Shown here one piece after another: positions 8,426-17,051 of a DNA stretch of 64,000 nucleotides. The notes beneath the pieces were generated by a model, which searched no databases, was not told the origin of the DNA, and saw nothing but the letters and a program-made list of their open reading frames with translations. The stretch lies in NCBI RefSeq assembly GCF_025567625.1, contig NZ_JAOQJC010000027.1, positions 1 to 64,000 on the forward strand, read 5' to 3'. The stretch comes from Paenibacillus sp. J5C2022. Lineage in GTDB: Bacteria > Bacillota > Bacilli > Paenibacillales > Paenibacillaceae. Numbering within the stretch: the stretch's first letter is position 1; each line of letters starts with the position of its first letter. Made by a program: the position numbers and the translations under genes.

Positions 8426-10801
8426 ATGGGAACTGGCAAAGGGAAGGGCCGCCGATTGCCCCTGCTTCCGCTTAGGGGGCTTCTCGTATATCCCAGCATG
8501 GTGCTCCACCTGGATGTGGGAAGGGACAAATCGGTGCGCGCGCTGGAGCGCGCGATGGTTGAAGATCATAGAATACTGCTCTGTTCGCAGTCTGAAGTGA
8601 ACATTGAGGAGCCGACCCGCGAGGATATATACAAGGTCGGCACCGTTGCGAAAGTAAGACAGATGCTGAAGCTGCCCAACGGCACGATCCGCGTTCTGGT
8701 GGAGGGCGAAATTCGCGCCGAAGTGCAGAGCTACTTGGACAATGAGGAGTTTTACGAGGTGCTGGCAAAGGAACTGCCGGAAGAGGTGACGGACGATCCC
8801 GCGGTAGATGCGCTGATGCGTTCTGTACTGAATCAATTCGAGCACTATATCTCGCTGTCCAAGAAGGTGACACCTGAGACGTATGCGGCCGTATCGGACA
8901 TCGACGAGCCCGGCCGCCTGGCAGATGTCATTACGAGCCACCTGACGCTGAAGATTAAAGACAAGCAGGATATACTGGAGACGATCGACGTCTCGGCTAG
9001 GCTGGAGAGGCTGCTTGATCTGCTGAACAATGAACGGGAAGTGTTGGAGCTGGAGAAGCAGATTAGCCAGCGCGTGAAGAAGCAGATGGAGAAGACGCAG
9101 AAGGAATATTACTTGCGCGAGCAGATGAAGGCGATCCAGAAGGAGCTTGGCGAGAAGGAAGGCCGGGCGGGTGAAGCGGAAGAGCTGAGAAGCCAGCTGG
9201 AGGAAGCCGCGGTTCCGGACAGTGTGCGGGATAAGGTGAACAAGGAAATCGACCGCCTGGAGAAGATGCCGTCCGCTTCTGCGGAAGGGGGCGTCGTCCG
9301 CAATTATATCGATTGGATATTGTCCTTGCCGTGGAGCAAGCGCACGGAGGACGATCTTAGCATAAGCAAAGCCGAGGAAATATTGAACGACGATCATTAC
9401 GGTCTGGAGAAGCCGAAGGAGAGAGTGCTGGAGTATCTCGCCGTGCAGCAGCTGGTGAAGAAGCTGAAGGGACCGATTCTGTGTCTGGCAGGCCCTCCGG
9501 GAGTCGGCAAGACGTCTCTGGCGCGCTCCATCGCCAAGTCGCTCGGACGCAAGTTCGTCCGTATATCGCTAGGCGGCGTTCGCGACGAAGCGGAGATCAG
9601 AGGTCATCGTCGCACCTATGTAGGAGCGATGCCGGGGCGGATTATGCAGGGCATGAAGACGGCGGGAAGCAGGAATCCCGTCTTCCTGCTGGACGAGATC
9701 GACAAGATGGCAATGGACTTCCGCGGCGATCCGGCCTCAGCGCTTCTGGAAGTACTGGACCCGGAGCAGAACAGCACGTTCAGCGACCATTATATCGAGG
9801 TGCCGTTCGATTTGTCCCATGTCATGTTCGTGACGACGGCGAACGCGATACACAATATTCCGCGTCCGCTGCTTGACCGTATGGAAGTACTCTACATTCC
9901 GGGGTATACGGAGCTGGAGAAGGAAGAGATCGGCAGACGATACTTGTTCCCGAAGCAGATGGAAGAGCACGGGTTGGAAGAGGGGCAGCTGGAGCTTGCA
10001 GATGAAGCGCTGCGGCTAATTATACGCGAATATACAAGGGAAGCTGGCGTCCGCAACCTGGAGCAGCAGCTGGCGGGCATATGCCGCAAGGCAGCCAAGC
10101 AATTCGTGTCCAATAACCATGAAGGCGAAGGCGCCATTGTGGTCGATGTGGAGCAGGTGAAGGAATGGCTTGGTCCTCCTAAATTCCGCTACGGCCTTGC
10201 GGAACAGGAAAATCAGGTGGGAGCCGTTACGGGGCTTGCATGGACGGAGGTCGGCGGCGATACGCTCGTGATTGAAGTGACGGTCATGCCGGGCAGCGGC
10301 AAGCTCACCTTGACCGGCAAGCTGGGCGATGTCATGAAGGAATCGGCGCAGGCCGCATTCAGTTATATCCGGACGCGGGCCGAGGCGCTCGGCATCGATC
10401 CCGGGTTCCATGAGAAGAACGATATTCATATTCATATTCCGGAAGGAGCGATACCGAAGGACGGTCCTTCGGCGGGGATTACGATGGCTACTGCACTCAT
10501 CTCCGCCCTGACGGGACGCTACGTATCGAGAGAGGTGGCGATGACCGGAGAGATTACGCTGCGCGGCCGCGTACTGCCGATAGGCGGACTGAAGGAGAAG
10601 TCTCTCGCCGCTCACCGAGCGGGCATCAAGAAGGTGCTGCTGCCGAAGGACAACGAACGCGATCTGCGGGATATTCCGGACAGTGTAAGGGAAGAGCTGA
10701 CCTTCGTGCCCGTATCTCACATGGATGAAGTGCTGGAGCATGCGCTGCTGCCGGCGGAGCAAGAGGGAGAGAAGGAGGAGGCTTTAAACCCGTTATCATG
10801 A
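8426..10801 (+). CDS. lonA: ATP-dependent protease LonA
   Basis: LonA is the general Lon protease that degrades damaged and regulatory proteins. The 791-residue product has the full architecture. The N-terminal substrate-binding domain begins LPLLPLRGLLVYPSMVLHLD and is followed by a coiled-coil region. The AAA+ domain has GPPGVGKTSLARSIA and VFLLDEIDKM. The C-terminal peptidase domain has Ser682 (DGPSAGIT) and Lys725 (GGLKEKSLAAH). I chose ATG 8426, which lies 6 bases after GGAGGTG, over an in-frame TTG at 8411 that overlaps that site. The stop overlaps the next start (ATGA), so LonA and EngB are translationally coupled. Confidence 0.97.
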   Translation: MGTGKGKGRRLPLLPLRGLLVYPSMVLHLDVGRDKSVRALERAMVEDHRILLCSQSEVNIEEPTREDIYKVGTVAKVRQMLKLPNGTIRVLVEGEIRAEVQSYLDNEEFYEVLAKELPEEVTDDPAVDALMRSVLNQFEHYISLSKKVTPETYAAVSDIDEPGRLADVITSHLTLKIKDKQDILETIDVSARLERLLDLLNNEREVLELEKQISQRVKKQMEKTQKEYYLREQMKAIQKELGEKEGRAGEAEELRSQLEEAAVPDSVRDKVNKEIDRLEKMPSASAEGGVVRNYIDWILSLPWSKRTEDDLSISKAEEILNDDHYGLEKPKERVLEYLAVQQLVKKLKGPILCLAGPPGVGKTSLARSIAKSLGRKFVRISLGGVRDEAEIRGHRRTYVGAMPGRIMQGMKTAGSRNPVFLLDEIDKMAMDFRGDPASALLEVLDPEQNSTFSDHYIEVPFDLSHVMFVTTANAIHNIPRPLLDRMEVLYIPGYTELEKEEIGRRYLFPKQMEEHGLEEGQLELADEALRLIIREYTREAGVRNLEQQLAGICRKAAKQFVSNNHEGEGAIVVDVEQVKEWLGPPKFRYGLAEQENQVGAVTGLAWTEVGGDTLVIEVTVMPGSGKLTLTGKLGDVMKESAQAAFSYIRTRAEALGIDPGFHEKNDIHIHIPEGAIPKDGPSAGITMATALISALTGRYVSREVAMTGEITLRGRVLPIGGLKEKSLAAHRAGIKKVLLPKDNERDLRDIPDSVREELTFVPVSHMDEVLEHALLPAEQEGEKEEALNPLS

Positions 10802-11385
10802 AAATTAAAGACGTGCAATTTGTAATTAGCGCTGTCAGGCCAGAGCAATATCCGGAGGACGGCTTGCCGGAGATTGCCCTGGCGGGGCGGTCCAATGTGG
10901 GGAAGTCTTCCCTCATCAATACGATGATTATGCGCAAAAATTTGGCAAGAACGAGCTCTCAGCCGGGCAAAACGCAGCAGTTGAACTACTATCGGGTCAA
11001 CGATATGGTTTACCTGGTCGATTTTCCGGGATACGGATATGCCAAAGTGTCCAAGGTGCAGCGCGAGAAGTTCGGCGTGATGATCGAAACTTATCTGAGA
11101 GAACGCGAGCTGCTCAAGCTTCAGCTGCTCGTCGTCGATATTCGCCACGCGCCGTCCGCGGACGACTGTCTCATGTACGATTGGCTGAAGCATTACGATA
11201 TTCCGACTTGCGTCGTCGCGACGAAAGCGGACAAAGTGCCGAAATCCAAATGGCCGAAGCACATGAAGCTGGTCAGGGAGACACTCGGCATGGACGCCAG
11301 AGATACGATGGTGCTGTTCTCTTCGGAATCGGGTCTCGGGCGGGATGAGCTTTGGCAAATGATTGCGGAGCGTGCAGCTACTTAA
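10798..11385 (+). CDS. engB: ribosome biogenesis GTPase EngB (YsxC/YihA)
   Basis: EngB is an essential GTPase that acts late in 50S subunit assembly. The 195-residue product has the expected length and all G motifs: G1 GRSNVGKSS, the threonine region TSSQPGKTQQLNY, G3 DFPGYGYA, G4 TKADKVPK and G5 SSE. Its start overlaps the lonA stop by four bases, the same neighbour pair as in B. subtilis. No clear terminator follows in the 227 bases before the next gene. Confidence 0.97.
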   Translation: MKIKDVQFVISAVRPEQYPEDGLPEIALAGRSNVGKSSLINTMIMRKNLARTSSQPGKTQQLNYYRVNDMVYLVDFPGYGYAKVSKVQREKFGVMIETYLRERELLKLQLLVVDIRHAPSADDCLMYDWLKHYDIPTCVVATKADKVPKSKWPKHMKLVRETLGMDARDTMVLFSSESGLGRDELWQMIAERAAT

Positions 11386-11612
11386 TCGCAACATTGGGGA
11401 GAAAGTTCAGGAAGTTGTTAAATAAAGCGGAGCATAGATGAAAAAAGTTTGGATTCCTCTTGAATTACTCCGAAATTTCTTGAAATATGCTCAAATTTGA
11501 TGACTCGCAAGGCAGGAATATATCGCATAGATCACGTATAATAGAAGAATGGAAGTGCAAAAGGCGGACGCTGCTCAAGTGCAGCGAAAGCAAAAGAATT
11601 GAGGAGATTTTT

Positions 11613-12203
11613 ATGGCTAAGCGGCTAGCCACAGAGTATGTAAATGCCAAACTGCAGTTAACGAATGAAGAGATGACGCGATTTATTGCATTTATGGAGG
11701 ATCAACAATTGCGGCTTCAGGTGCTGGTGCTGGATCATGGCAGCCAGCGGCTCGTTCTTCAGGATGTAGCAGGGAGGGAGGAAATTCGTCTAACCTTTGA
11801 GCGGCAGCATCACTACTACGTATGCAAGCTCAATTGCCGTGTTGTACAACCAAGGCTGACCAATGCGCTGCGCAAAGCGGTATCTACATTCCGCGGCAAT
11901 GCGATCGTCAACCGGATTTATAGCCATTATACGATGATCTATCACTATAGGAACGGCACAGTTCACAAAATTATCGAAAGCACGGCAGCAGGCGAGCGCA
12001 TCGTATTCGAGCACAAGGATACGCTTGGCGCGCTGGAGCGGTTGTTCCAGAGCCGGCTGGTGGAACGCGAGATCGGCCTACTGCAAGGCGCTGTGAATGA
12101 ACTGCTGGATTTGCGCAATCAGACGCGGGATCGCGGCGAGCTTGCCGCAATCGACGAGCGATTGCGAGAGTTGACGCGCAAGCTGTTCGTATTGGAAGCT
12201 TAA
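11613..12203 (+). CDS. uncharacterised 196-residue protein
   Basis: A soluble protein I do not recognise beyond resembling conserved small proteins of Paenibacillaceae. It begins MAKRLATEYVNAKLQLTNEE, has a mixed alpha/beta central part (residues 40-120) with repeated basic and aromatic residues, and ends in a charged helical region (about 145-196) likely to form a coiled coil. The frame is open from 11487, but ATG 11613 is preceded by GAGGAG at the right distance. No membrane segment or signal peptide is seen. It has its own terminator (12234-12265) and lies between engB and speD; neither neighbour suggests a function. Confidence 0.75.
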   Translation: MAKRLATEYVNAKLQLTNEEMTRFIAFMEDQQLRLQVLVLDHGSQRLVLQDVAGREEIRLTFERQHHYYVCKLNCRVVQPRLTNALRKAVSTFRGNAIVNRIYSHYTMIYHYRNGTVHKIIESTAAGERIVFEHKDTLGALERLFQSRLVEREIGLLQGAVNELLDLRNQTRDRGELAAIDERLRELTRKLFVLEA

Positions 12204-12233
12204 TGTCTGCGCAATAGGCGGATGCATTCCGGG

Positions 12234-12265
12234 CCGGGCCACCCAATGGTGGTCCGGATTTTTTT
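12234..12265 (+). terminator. Rho-independent terminator
   Basis: Perfect 10-bp stem CCGGGCCACC/GGTGGTCCGG (one G-U pair) with a 4-base loop, followed by A and seven T. It closes the transcript of the unknown gene at 11613. Confidence 0.92.
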
Positions 12266-12370
12266 AAGTACGCAACGATACGGGCAAGGTGTATCAACAC
12301 GCTTCGGTCGCACATACATTAGTTTCGGAGATGAATTTTTGCCAATTGTGGGTGAAAACAAAAATAACTG

Positions 12371-12399
12371 TTGCAATTATCGCGGATAGATGTTATTTT
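12371..12399 (+). promoter_or_regulatory. probable sigma-A promoter of speD
   Basis: -35 TTGCAA (12371-12376), 17-bp spacer ending in TGT, and -10 TATTTT (12394-12399), i.e. an extended -10. It would give a 5' leader of roughly 155 bases before the speD start. Confidence 0.5.
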
Positions 12400-12434
12400 T
12401 ATTTTCGTTGAAAACATTGCTTATTGAACAAAAT

Positions 12435-12552
12435 TAGGAACCAGGATTCACTCAGGACATGGATATGTTGCGAGAGATTAAACCCTCGGGAAGTGAATGA
12501 CGTAGGTCCTAGCGGATGAAATTTTTCAAACATTTTATTCCTAGGAAGGGGG
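12435..12552 (+). promoter_or_regulatory. structured 5' leader of speD, candidate riboswitch
   Basis: The leader folds into a compact multi-helix element. P1 pairs TAGG (12435-12438) plus ACC (12440-12442) with GGT plus CCTA (12505-12511). P2 pairs ATTCACT (12446-12452) with AGTGAAT (12492-12498). Inside P2 are two hairpins, ACAT/ATGT (12457-12468) and CGAG/CTCG (12471-12488). The 3' strand of P1, TCCTAG (12507-12512), is also complementary to CTAGGA at 12541-12546, which overlaps the speD ribosome-binding site AGGAAGGGGG (12543-12552). The two pairings exclude each other, a layout typical of translational riboswitches. I do not recognise a known class. Confidence 0.5.
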
Positions 12553-12561
12553 AACCGGAAG

Positions 12562-12960
12562 ATGGAATATTCAACTTTCGGAAGACACGTTGCTGTTGAT
12601 GCTTGGGGTGTAGATTTTGATTTGCTGAACAGCGCTGAGTTTTTGCAGTCACACATGGTAGAAGCCGCCGAGGCATGCGGTGCTACAGTATTATCGGTGC
12701 AAGGTAAACAATTTGAACCTCAAGGAGCGACAGTGCTCGTGCTGCTGTCTGAGAGCCACCTCTCGATCCATACGTATCCTGAGAGAGGATTCGCCGCGCT
12801 GGATTGTTACACTTGCGGTGAAACCGTCGATCCTCAGCTGGCGATCGATTACATGCTTTCCGTATTGAAGCCGACGACGACACATGCCAAGAAGCTTGTG
12901 CGCGGTCTGGGCGAGATGCAAGTGGAAGAGCCGAAAATGAAACAAACCGAGCTGGTATAG
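12562..12960 (+). CDS. speD: S-adenosylmethionine decarboxylase proenzyme
   Basis: SpeD makes decarboxylated S-adenosylmethionine, the aminopropyl donor for spermidine. It is a pyruvoyl enzyme made by self-cleavage. The 132-residue proenzyme has the bacterial short form, with the cleavage site before Ser68 in HLSIHTYPE and the downstream conserved DCYTCGE. The start ATG follows AGGAAGGGGG. The gene is alone between two terminators and has an unusually long structured leader (12435-12552). No spermidine synthase gene lies nearby in this window. Confidence 0.97.
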   Translation: MEYSTFGRHVAVDAWGVDFDLLNSAEFLQSHMVEAAEACGATVLSVQGKQFEPQGATVLVLLSESHLSIHTYPERGFAALDCYTCGETVDPQLAIDYMLSVLKPTTTHAKKLVRGLGEMQVEEPKMKQTELV

Positions 12961-12990
12961 GTTTGCTCGGATAGTGTACGATATTGGGAT

Positions 12991-13020
12991 AACCATGGAC
13001 TTGATCCATGGTTATTTCTT
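12991..13020 (+). terminator. Rho-independent terminator of speD
   Basis: Perfect 9-bp stem AACCATGGA/TCCATGGTT with a 5-base loop, followed by ATTTCTTT, 30 bases after the speD stop. Confidence 0.85.
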
Positions 13021-13095
13021 TGCAGATATGGGGAATAATGATGTTGTATTTTTCAAACATTATTCATAAATGAATCTAGAGTACATGTCGAATTA

Positions 13096-13104
13096 TGCTA
13101 TAAT
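13096..13104 (+). promoter_or_regulatory. extended -10 promoter of the hem operon
   Basis: TGC followed by consensus TATAAT (13099-13104), 57 bases before the hemA start. No good -35 is at 16-18 bp, which an extended -10 can compensate. Confidence 0.6.
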
Positions 13105-13160
13105 ATTCGTTGATAAACAAGGGTCGTACAGAAATCACAAGGGGGCAGGTGAAGCGAGAG

Positions 13161-14525
13161 ATGCATATTATTGCTGTCGGGCTCAATTATCGAACCGCGC
13201 CGGTGGAAGTCAGGGAGAAGTTCACATTCAGCCAGAGCGATCTGCCGCATGCGCTCCATCAGCTGATGAATACGAAGAGCATTCTGGAATGCGTCATCGT
13301 CGCCACCTGCAACAGGACCGAGCTGTACGCCGTCGTGGACAGGCATCATATATGCGGTCATTATATCCGCAGCTTTATGGAGAACTGGTTCAAGCTGGAA
13401 CGTCAGCATTTCACGAACCACTTATACATGTACGAAGACGATAAAGCGATAGAGCATTTGTTCCGCGTCACAAGCGGCCTGGATTCCATGGTTATCGGCG
13501 AGACGCAAATATTGGGGCAGGTGAAGGACGCATTCCTGCTGTCGCAGCGTGAGAAGACGACGGGCACGGTATTCAATATGCTGTTCAAGCAGGCCGTGAC
13601 GATGGCCAAGCGGGCGCATTCCGAGACGTTGATCGGGGAAGCCGCCGTATCCGTCAGCTATGCGGCGGTTGAGCTTGGGAAGCAGATATTCGGCCAATTC
13701 GCGAAGAAGACGGTCATGGTCATAGGCGCAGGAGAGACGGGCGAACTGACAGCGAAGCATCTGTATGCGAATGGGGCCGACCGTGTCATCGTCGTGAACC
13801 GGACATTCGATCGGGCGATGCAGCTTGCGGACAAGTTCAATGGCGTGCCTTGCTCCATGGAGGAGGTGCGGCACAAACTGCAAGAGGTGGATATCATCAT
13901 TAGCTCGACCGGCTCGCAAGGTTACGTGCTTGCGCGAGACAATGTAGCGGAAGCGATGAAGCGGCGCAAGTCGAGGCCGCTGTTCATGATCGATATTGCG
14001 GTTCCGCGAGATATTGATCCTTCCATTGCTTCTATCGAGAATGTATTCCTGTATGACATAGACGATCTGGAGGGTATCGTGCAGAGCAATCTGGAGATGC
14101 GCAGGCAGGAAGCCGCGAAGATTGAAGCGATGATCAGCGAAGAGATGGAGCTGTTCCAGCAATGGTACAGAACGCTTGGCGTCGTTCCTCTTATCCGCGC
14201 TCTTCAGACGAAGGCGGAAGATATCCACAAGGAGACGATGGCCAGTCTGACGAACAAGCTTCCTGCTCTGGAAGAGCATGAGCTCAAGGTCATCCGCAAG
14301 CTTACGAAGAGTATGGTCAGCCAGATGATGCATGATCCCATCCTGCGCATTAAGGAAGCGGCTGGCGAGAGACGGGCAGAGGAAGCGATGGATATGTTCG
14401 TGAAGTTGTTCGCACTGGAAGGTCAGCTCTTGGAGCAGCAAGAGACCGCCAAGCCGCAAGCCGCCAAATCCGGAGGCAGCGCGTCTCATTCGAAAGCGCC
14501 GGCAGCAGCTCTGGCTCGTACGTGA
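13161..14525 (+). CDS. hemA: glutamyl-tRNA reductase
   Basis: HemA reduces glutamyl-tRNA to glutamate-1-semialdehyde, the first committed step of tetrapyrrole synthesis by the C5 route. The 454-residue product starts MHIIAVGLNYRTAPVEVREK. The catalytic Cys50 is in ATCNRTELYAV, the NADPH site is GAGETGELTAKHL, and the C-terminal dimerisation helices carry KLTKSMVSQMMHDP. The tail (430-454) is rich in Ala and Lys and looks disordered. ATG 13161 follows GGGGGCAGGTG; the frame is open further upstream but the family starts here. It heads an eight-gene run through 21913. Confidence 0.97.
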   Translation: MHIIAVGLNYRTAPVEVREKFTFSQSDLPHALHQLMNTKSILECVIVATCNRTELYAVVDRHHICGHYIRSFMENWFKLERQHFTNHLYMYEDDKAIEHLFRVTSGLDSMVIGETQILGQVKDAFLLSQREKTTGTVFNMLFKQAVTMAKRAHSETLIGEAAVSVSYAAVELGKQIFGQFAKKTVMVIGAGETGELTAKHLYANGADRVIVVNRTFDRAMQLADKFNGVPCSMEEVRHKLQEVDIIISSTGSQGYVLARDNVAEAMKRRKSRPLFMIDIAVPRDIDPSIASIENVFLYDIDDLEGIVQSNLEMRRQEAAKIEAMISEEMELFQQWYRTLGVVPLIRALQTKAEDIHKETMASLTNKLPALEEHELKVIRKLTKSMVSQMMHDPILRIKEAAGERRAEEAMDMFVKLFALEGQLLEQQETAKPQAAKSGGSASHSKAPAAALART

Positions 14526-14586
14526 CTCCTTCCTCCTGACAGGAGAGAAGGAGACGCAGATTCCAGCAAGCTTGCGAGGTGGTAGG

Positions 14587-15408
14587 ATGATGGGAACAGC
14601 CAAGTGGATATATGATGCAGTGCTTTATATTTATGCCCTGAGCTTACTGTTTTATTTCTCCGACTTTATGCATGCGAACCGGAGGGCGAAACGGATAGGT
14701 ACAGGGCTGCTTATTTTTGTATGGGTTTTGCAGAGCGCCTATCTGGTCCAACGGCTCACATCGCTCATCCAGATGGATATAGTCAGCTTGAGCGGGCTGG
14801 AATATTGGTTTATTTTTTCCTGGCTTATGATCACAATTACGTTAGTCATTCATCAATTCTTCTTTATCGATTATGTTGTGTTTTTTGTCAATATTATCGG
14901 TTTTGCCGTATTCGCCCTGCATTTGTACAGCGGGACGGCGGAGGGACAGTCGCTGGATATCTGGCAGGCGACCAGAGAATTGCTGTTCGTACATATTAGC
15001 CTCATCTTATGCGCCTACGCTACATTGACCATCGGCGCCGTTCTTGCCGGCATGTACTTGTACTTGCACCATCGGCTCAAGAGCAAGCGCTGGTCGCAGG
15101 CTGTGCGGCGCTTCCCCAGCTTGGATCGGATCGAAAGGTATATGGACCGCACCATCGTCATCGGTGTGCCACTGCTGGCCTTGTCGCTTGCAATTGCGAT
15201 TATATCCCTTCTTGTGGAGGGCAAAGCGATTCTGCTGCTTGATTGGAAAGTGATTACTTCCTTCTTGTCGCTCCTCATCTTCGTCATCTATGTCTATATG
15301 CGGGCGCTGGACAAGTATCCCGGACAACAGCTGGCCAAGCTCAATATTGTCGCGTTCGTCATTCTTGTCTTCAACTTCATGACGAGCTCGTTGTCATCAT
15401 TTCATTAG
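14587..15408 (+). CDS. hemX: HemX, CcsA-like membrane protein of the hem operon
   Basis: A 273-residue integral membrane protein with about eight hydrophobic segments, related to the CcsA/CcmC cytochrome-c assembly family. B. subtilis HemX sits at the same place and lowers the cellular amount of HemA. Visible features are WLMITITLVIHQFFFIDYVV and the cytoplasmic loop YLHHRLKSKRWSQ. Start choice: GAGGTGG is followed by ATG 14587 and ATG 14590; either is possible. No tryptophan-rich WWD heme motif is obvious, which fits a regulatory or heme-handling role better than a true cytochrome c synthase. Confidence 0.88.
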   Translation: MMGTAKWIYDAVLYIYALSLLFYFSDFMHANRRAKRIGTGLLIFVWVLQSAYLVQRLTSLIQMDIVSLSGLEYWFIFSWLMITITLVIHQFFFIDYVVFFVNIIGFAVFALHLYSGTAEGQSLDIWQATRELLFVHISLILCAYATLTIGAVLAGMYLYLHHRLKSKRWSQAVRRFPSLDRIERYMDRTIVIGVPLLALSLAIAIISLLVEGKAILLLDWKVITSFLSLLIFVIYVYMRALDKYPGQQLAKLNIVAFVILVFNFMTSSLSSFH

Positions 15409-15427
15409 AAAGCGGAGGATTGCCGCA

Positions 15428-16081
15428 ATGAGCGAAACGACGCCGAGCGATTATTACCCGATTATGATGCGGCTGCAAGGCAAGCGCTGTCTCATTGTAG
15501 GCGGCGGTCCCGTAGCGGAGCGCAAGCTTGAGGGGCTTCTGGCCGCAGCCGCGGACGACATCGTCCTCGTCAGTCCCGATGCGACGACGGAGATTGAGAA
15601 GCTGGCCGCAGCCGGGCGGCTTCGTTGGGAACGGAGGCGCTATCGCGAGGAGGATCTGGCTGGGGCGTGGCTAGTGTTCGCCGCTACCGGCGACAAGGAG
15701 CTGAACGCCTCCATCGGACGGCTTGCGGAGTGCAGCGGCAGGCTTACGAATGTAGCGCACGAGTCCGAGTTGGGCAGCTTTATTACACCTAGCATTCTAC
15801 GGAGGGGGGAACTGCTCATGACCGTCACTGCATCCGGCAACAGTCCTTCCTTCTCCCGGCTGCTCAGGAAAGAGCTGGAAGAGCACTACGGCGATGAGTA
15901 TGGAAGAGCCGTTGAGCGACTGGGACAATTAAGGGAGCTGGCACTGGAACAGTTGGCAGATGGGAAGCTCCGGAGGGCCGTGCTGGAGCAAGCTGCCGGT
16001 GAAGCGCTGGCAGGTGGGAACGAGCATAATGATATTCAACAATGGCTGAACGAATTGGCGGACAAGATAAGGGGGAGGTAG
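15428..16081 (+). CDS. precorrin-2 dehydrogenase (siroheme synthase N-terminal domain type)
   Basis: A 217-residue NAD-dependent enzyme that oxidises precorrin-2 to sirohydrochlorin, similar to B. subtilis SirC and the N-terminal half of CysG/Met8. The Rossmann motif is GGGPVAERK (about residues 25-33), followed by VFAATGDKELNASI and the dimerisation motif TASGNSPSFSRLLRKELE. It is encoded 4 bases before hemC. Beside the SUMT domain of the next-but-one gene it supplies the second step of siroheme synthesis. No separate sirohydrochlorin ferrochelatase is in this window; some Met8 proteins also chelate iron, and I cannot tell here. Confidence 0.93.
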   Translation: MSETTPSDYYPIMMRLQGKRCLIVGGGPVAERKLEGLLAAAADDIVLVSPDATTEIEKLAAAGRLRWERRRYREEDLAGAWLVFAATGDKELNASIGRLAECSGRLTNVAHESELGSFITPSILRRGELLMTVTASGNSPSFSRLLRKELEEHYGDEYGRAVERLGQLRELALEQLADGKLRRAVLEQAAGEALAGGNEHNDIQQWLNELADKIRGR

Positions 16082-16085
16082 TTGT

Positions 16086-17048
16086 ATGACTGGTACAAGT
16101 GGAACGCATCGCGTCATTACGGTCGGCACAAGGCAGAGCTCCTTGGCGCTCACGCAGACGGGGCAAGTCATTGCGCAATTGGAGGAGATTTGCGAGAGGC
16201 ACGGCTTGCCCTATACTTTTCAGATACAGAGGATCGTGACGAAAGGCGACCGCATACTGGATGTGACGTTATCCAAGGTAGGAGGCAAGGGGCTGTTCGT
16301 CAAGGAGATTGAAGCTGCGTTGATGGCAGGGGAGATCGACATGGCTGTCCATAGCATGAAAGACATGCCATACGTGCTGCCGCAGGGCTTGTGCAATGGG
16401 GCGACAACGAAGCGCGAGGACCCCAGAGACTGCCTGATCATGCGCAGCGGAAGCAGCTTGCAGGACCTGCCGCACGGAGCGAAGGTGGGCACAAGCAGCC
16501 TTAGACGCTCCTGCCAGCTGAAGAATGCCCGACCCGATCTGAAGCTGGAGTGGATACGCGGCAATATCGATTCCCGCATGCGCAAGCTGGAGACGGAAGG
16601 CTTCGATGCCGTTGTACTGGCCGCAGCGGGACTGAGCCGTATGGGCTGGCAGGACAAAATATCGGCCCTGCTGCCCCAGGACGTATGCGTGCCTGCTGTA
16701 GGCCAAGGTGCGCTCGGCATTGAATGCCGAGAGGACGATGAAGGAGTAAGGGAGCTGCTCGGCTTGTTGAACGACGCCGATACAGATATTGCCGTTGCGG
16801 CGGAGCGCAGCTTCCTTGGAGCACTGAACGGCGGATGTCAGGTGCCAATAGGCGCATATGCGTCCATCATAGGGGAGCAGGACGGCCAGCCGCTGCTGGA
16901 AATGACGGGAATTGTCGGCACGCCGGACGGAACGGTGATGCTGAAGGAGATCAAGCGCGGAACCGATCCGACAGCTCTGGGCAAGGATGTGGCGGAAGCT
17001 CTGAGGGCAGAAGGAGCGGAAGACATATTGGCTCAATATGGGGGATAG
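16086..17048 (+). CDS. hemC: porphobilinogen deaminase (hydroxymethylbilane synthase)
   Basis: HemC joins four porphobilinogens into hydroxymethylbilane. The 320-residue product has VITVGTRQSSLALTQTGQV at the N terminus, HSMKDMP, and the dipyrromethane-cofactor cysteine Cys251 in LNGGCQVPIGAYA. The start ATG follows GGGGAGGTAG, whose TAG is the stop of the preceding gene. It is tightly packed in the hem operon. Confidence 0.97.
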   Translation: MTGTSGTHRVITVGTRQSSLALTQTGQVIAQLEEICERHGLPYTFQIQRIVTKGDRILDVTLSKVGGKGLFVKEIEAALMAGEIDMAVHSMKDMPYVLPQGLCNGATTKREDPRDCLIMRSGSSLQDLPHGAKVGTSSLRRSCQLKNARPDLKLEWIRGNIDSRMRKLETEGFDAVVLAAAGLSRMGWQDKISALLPQDVCVPAVGQGALGIECREDDEGVRELLGLLNDADTDIAVAAERSFLGALNGGCQVPIGAYASIIGEQDGQPLLEMTGIVGTPDGTVMLKEIKRGTDPTALGKDVAEALRAEGAEDILAQYGG

Positions 17049-17051
17049 CCA

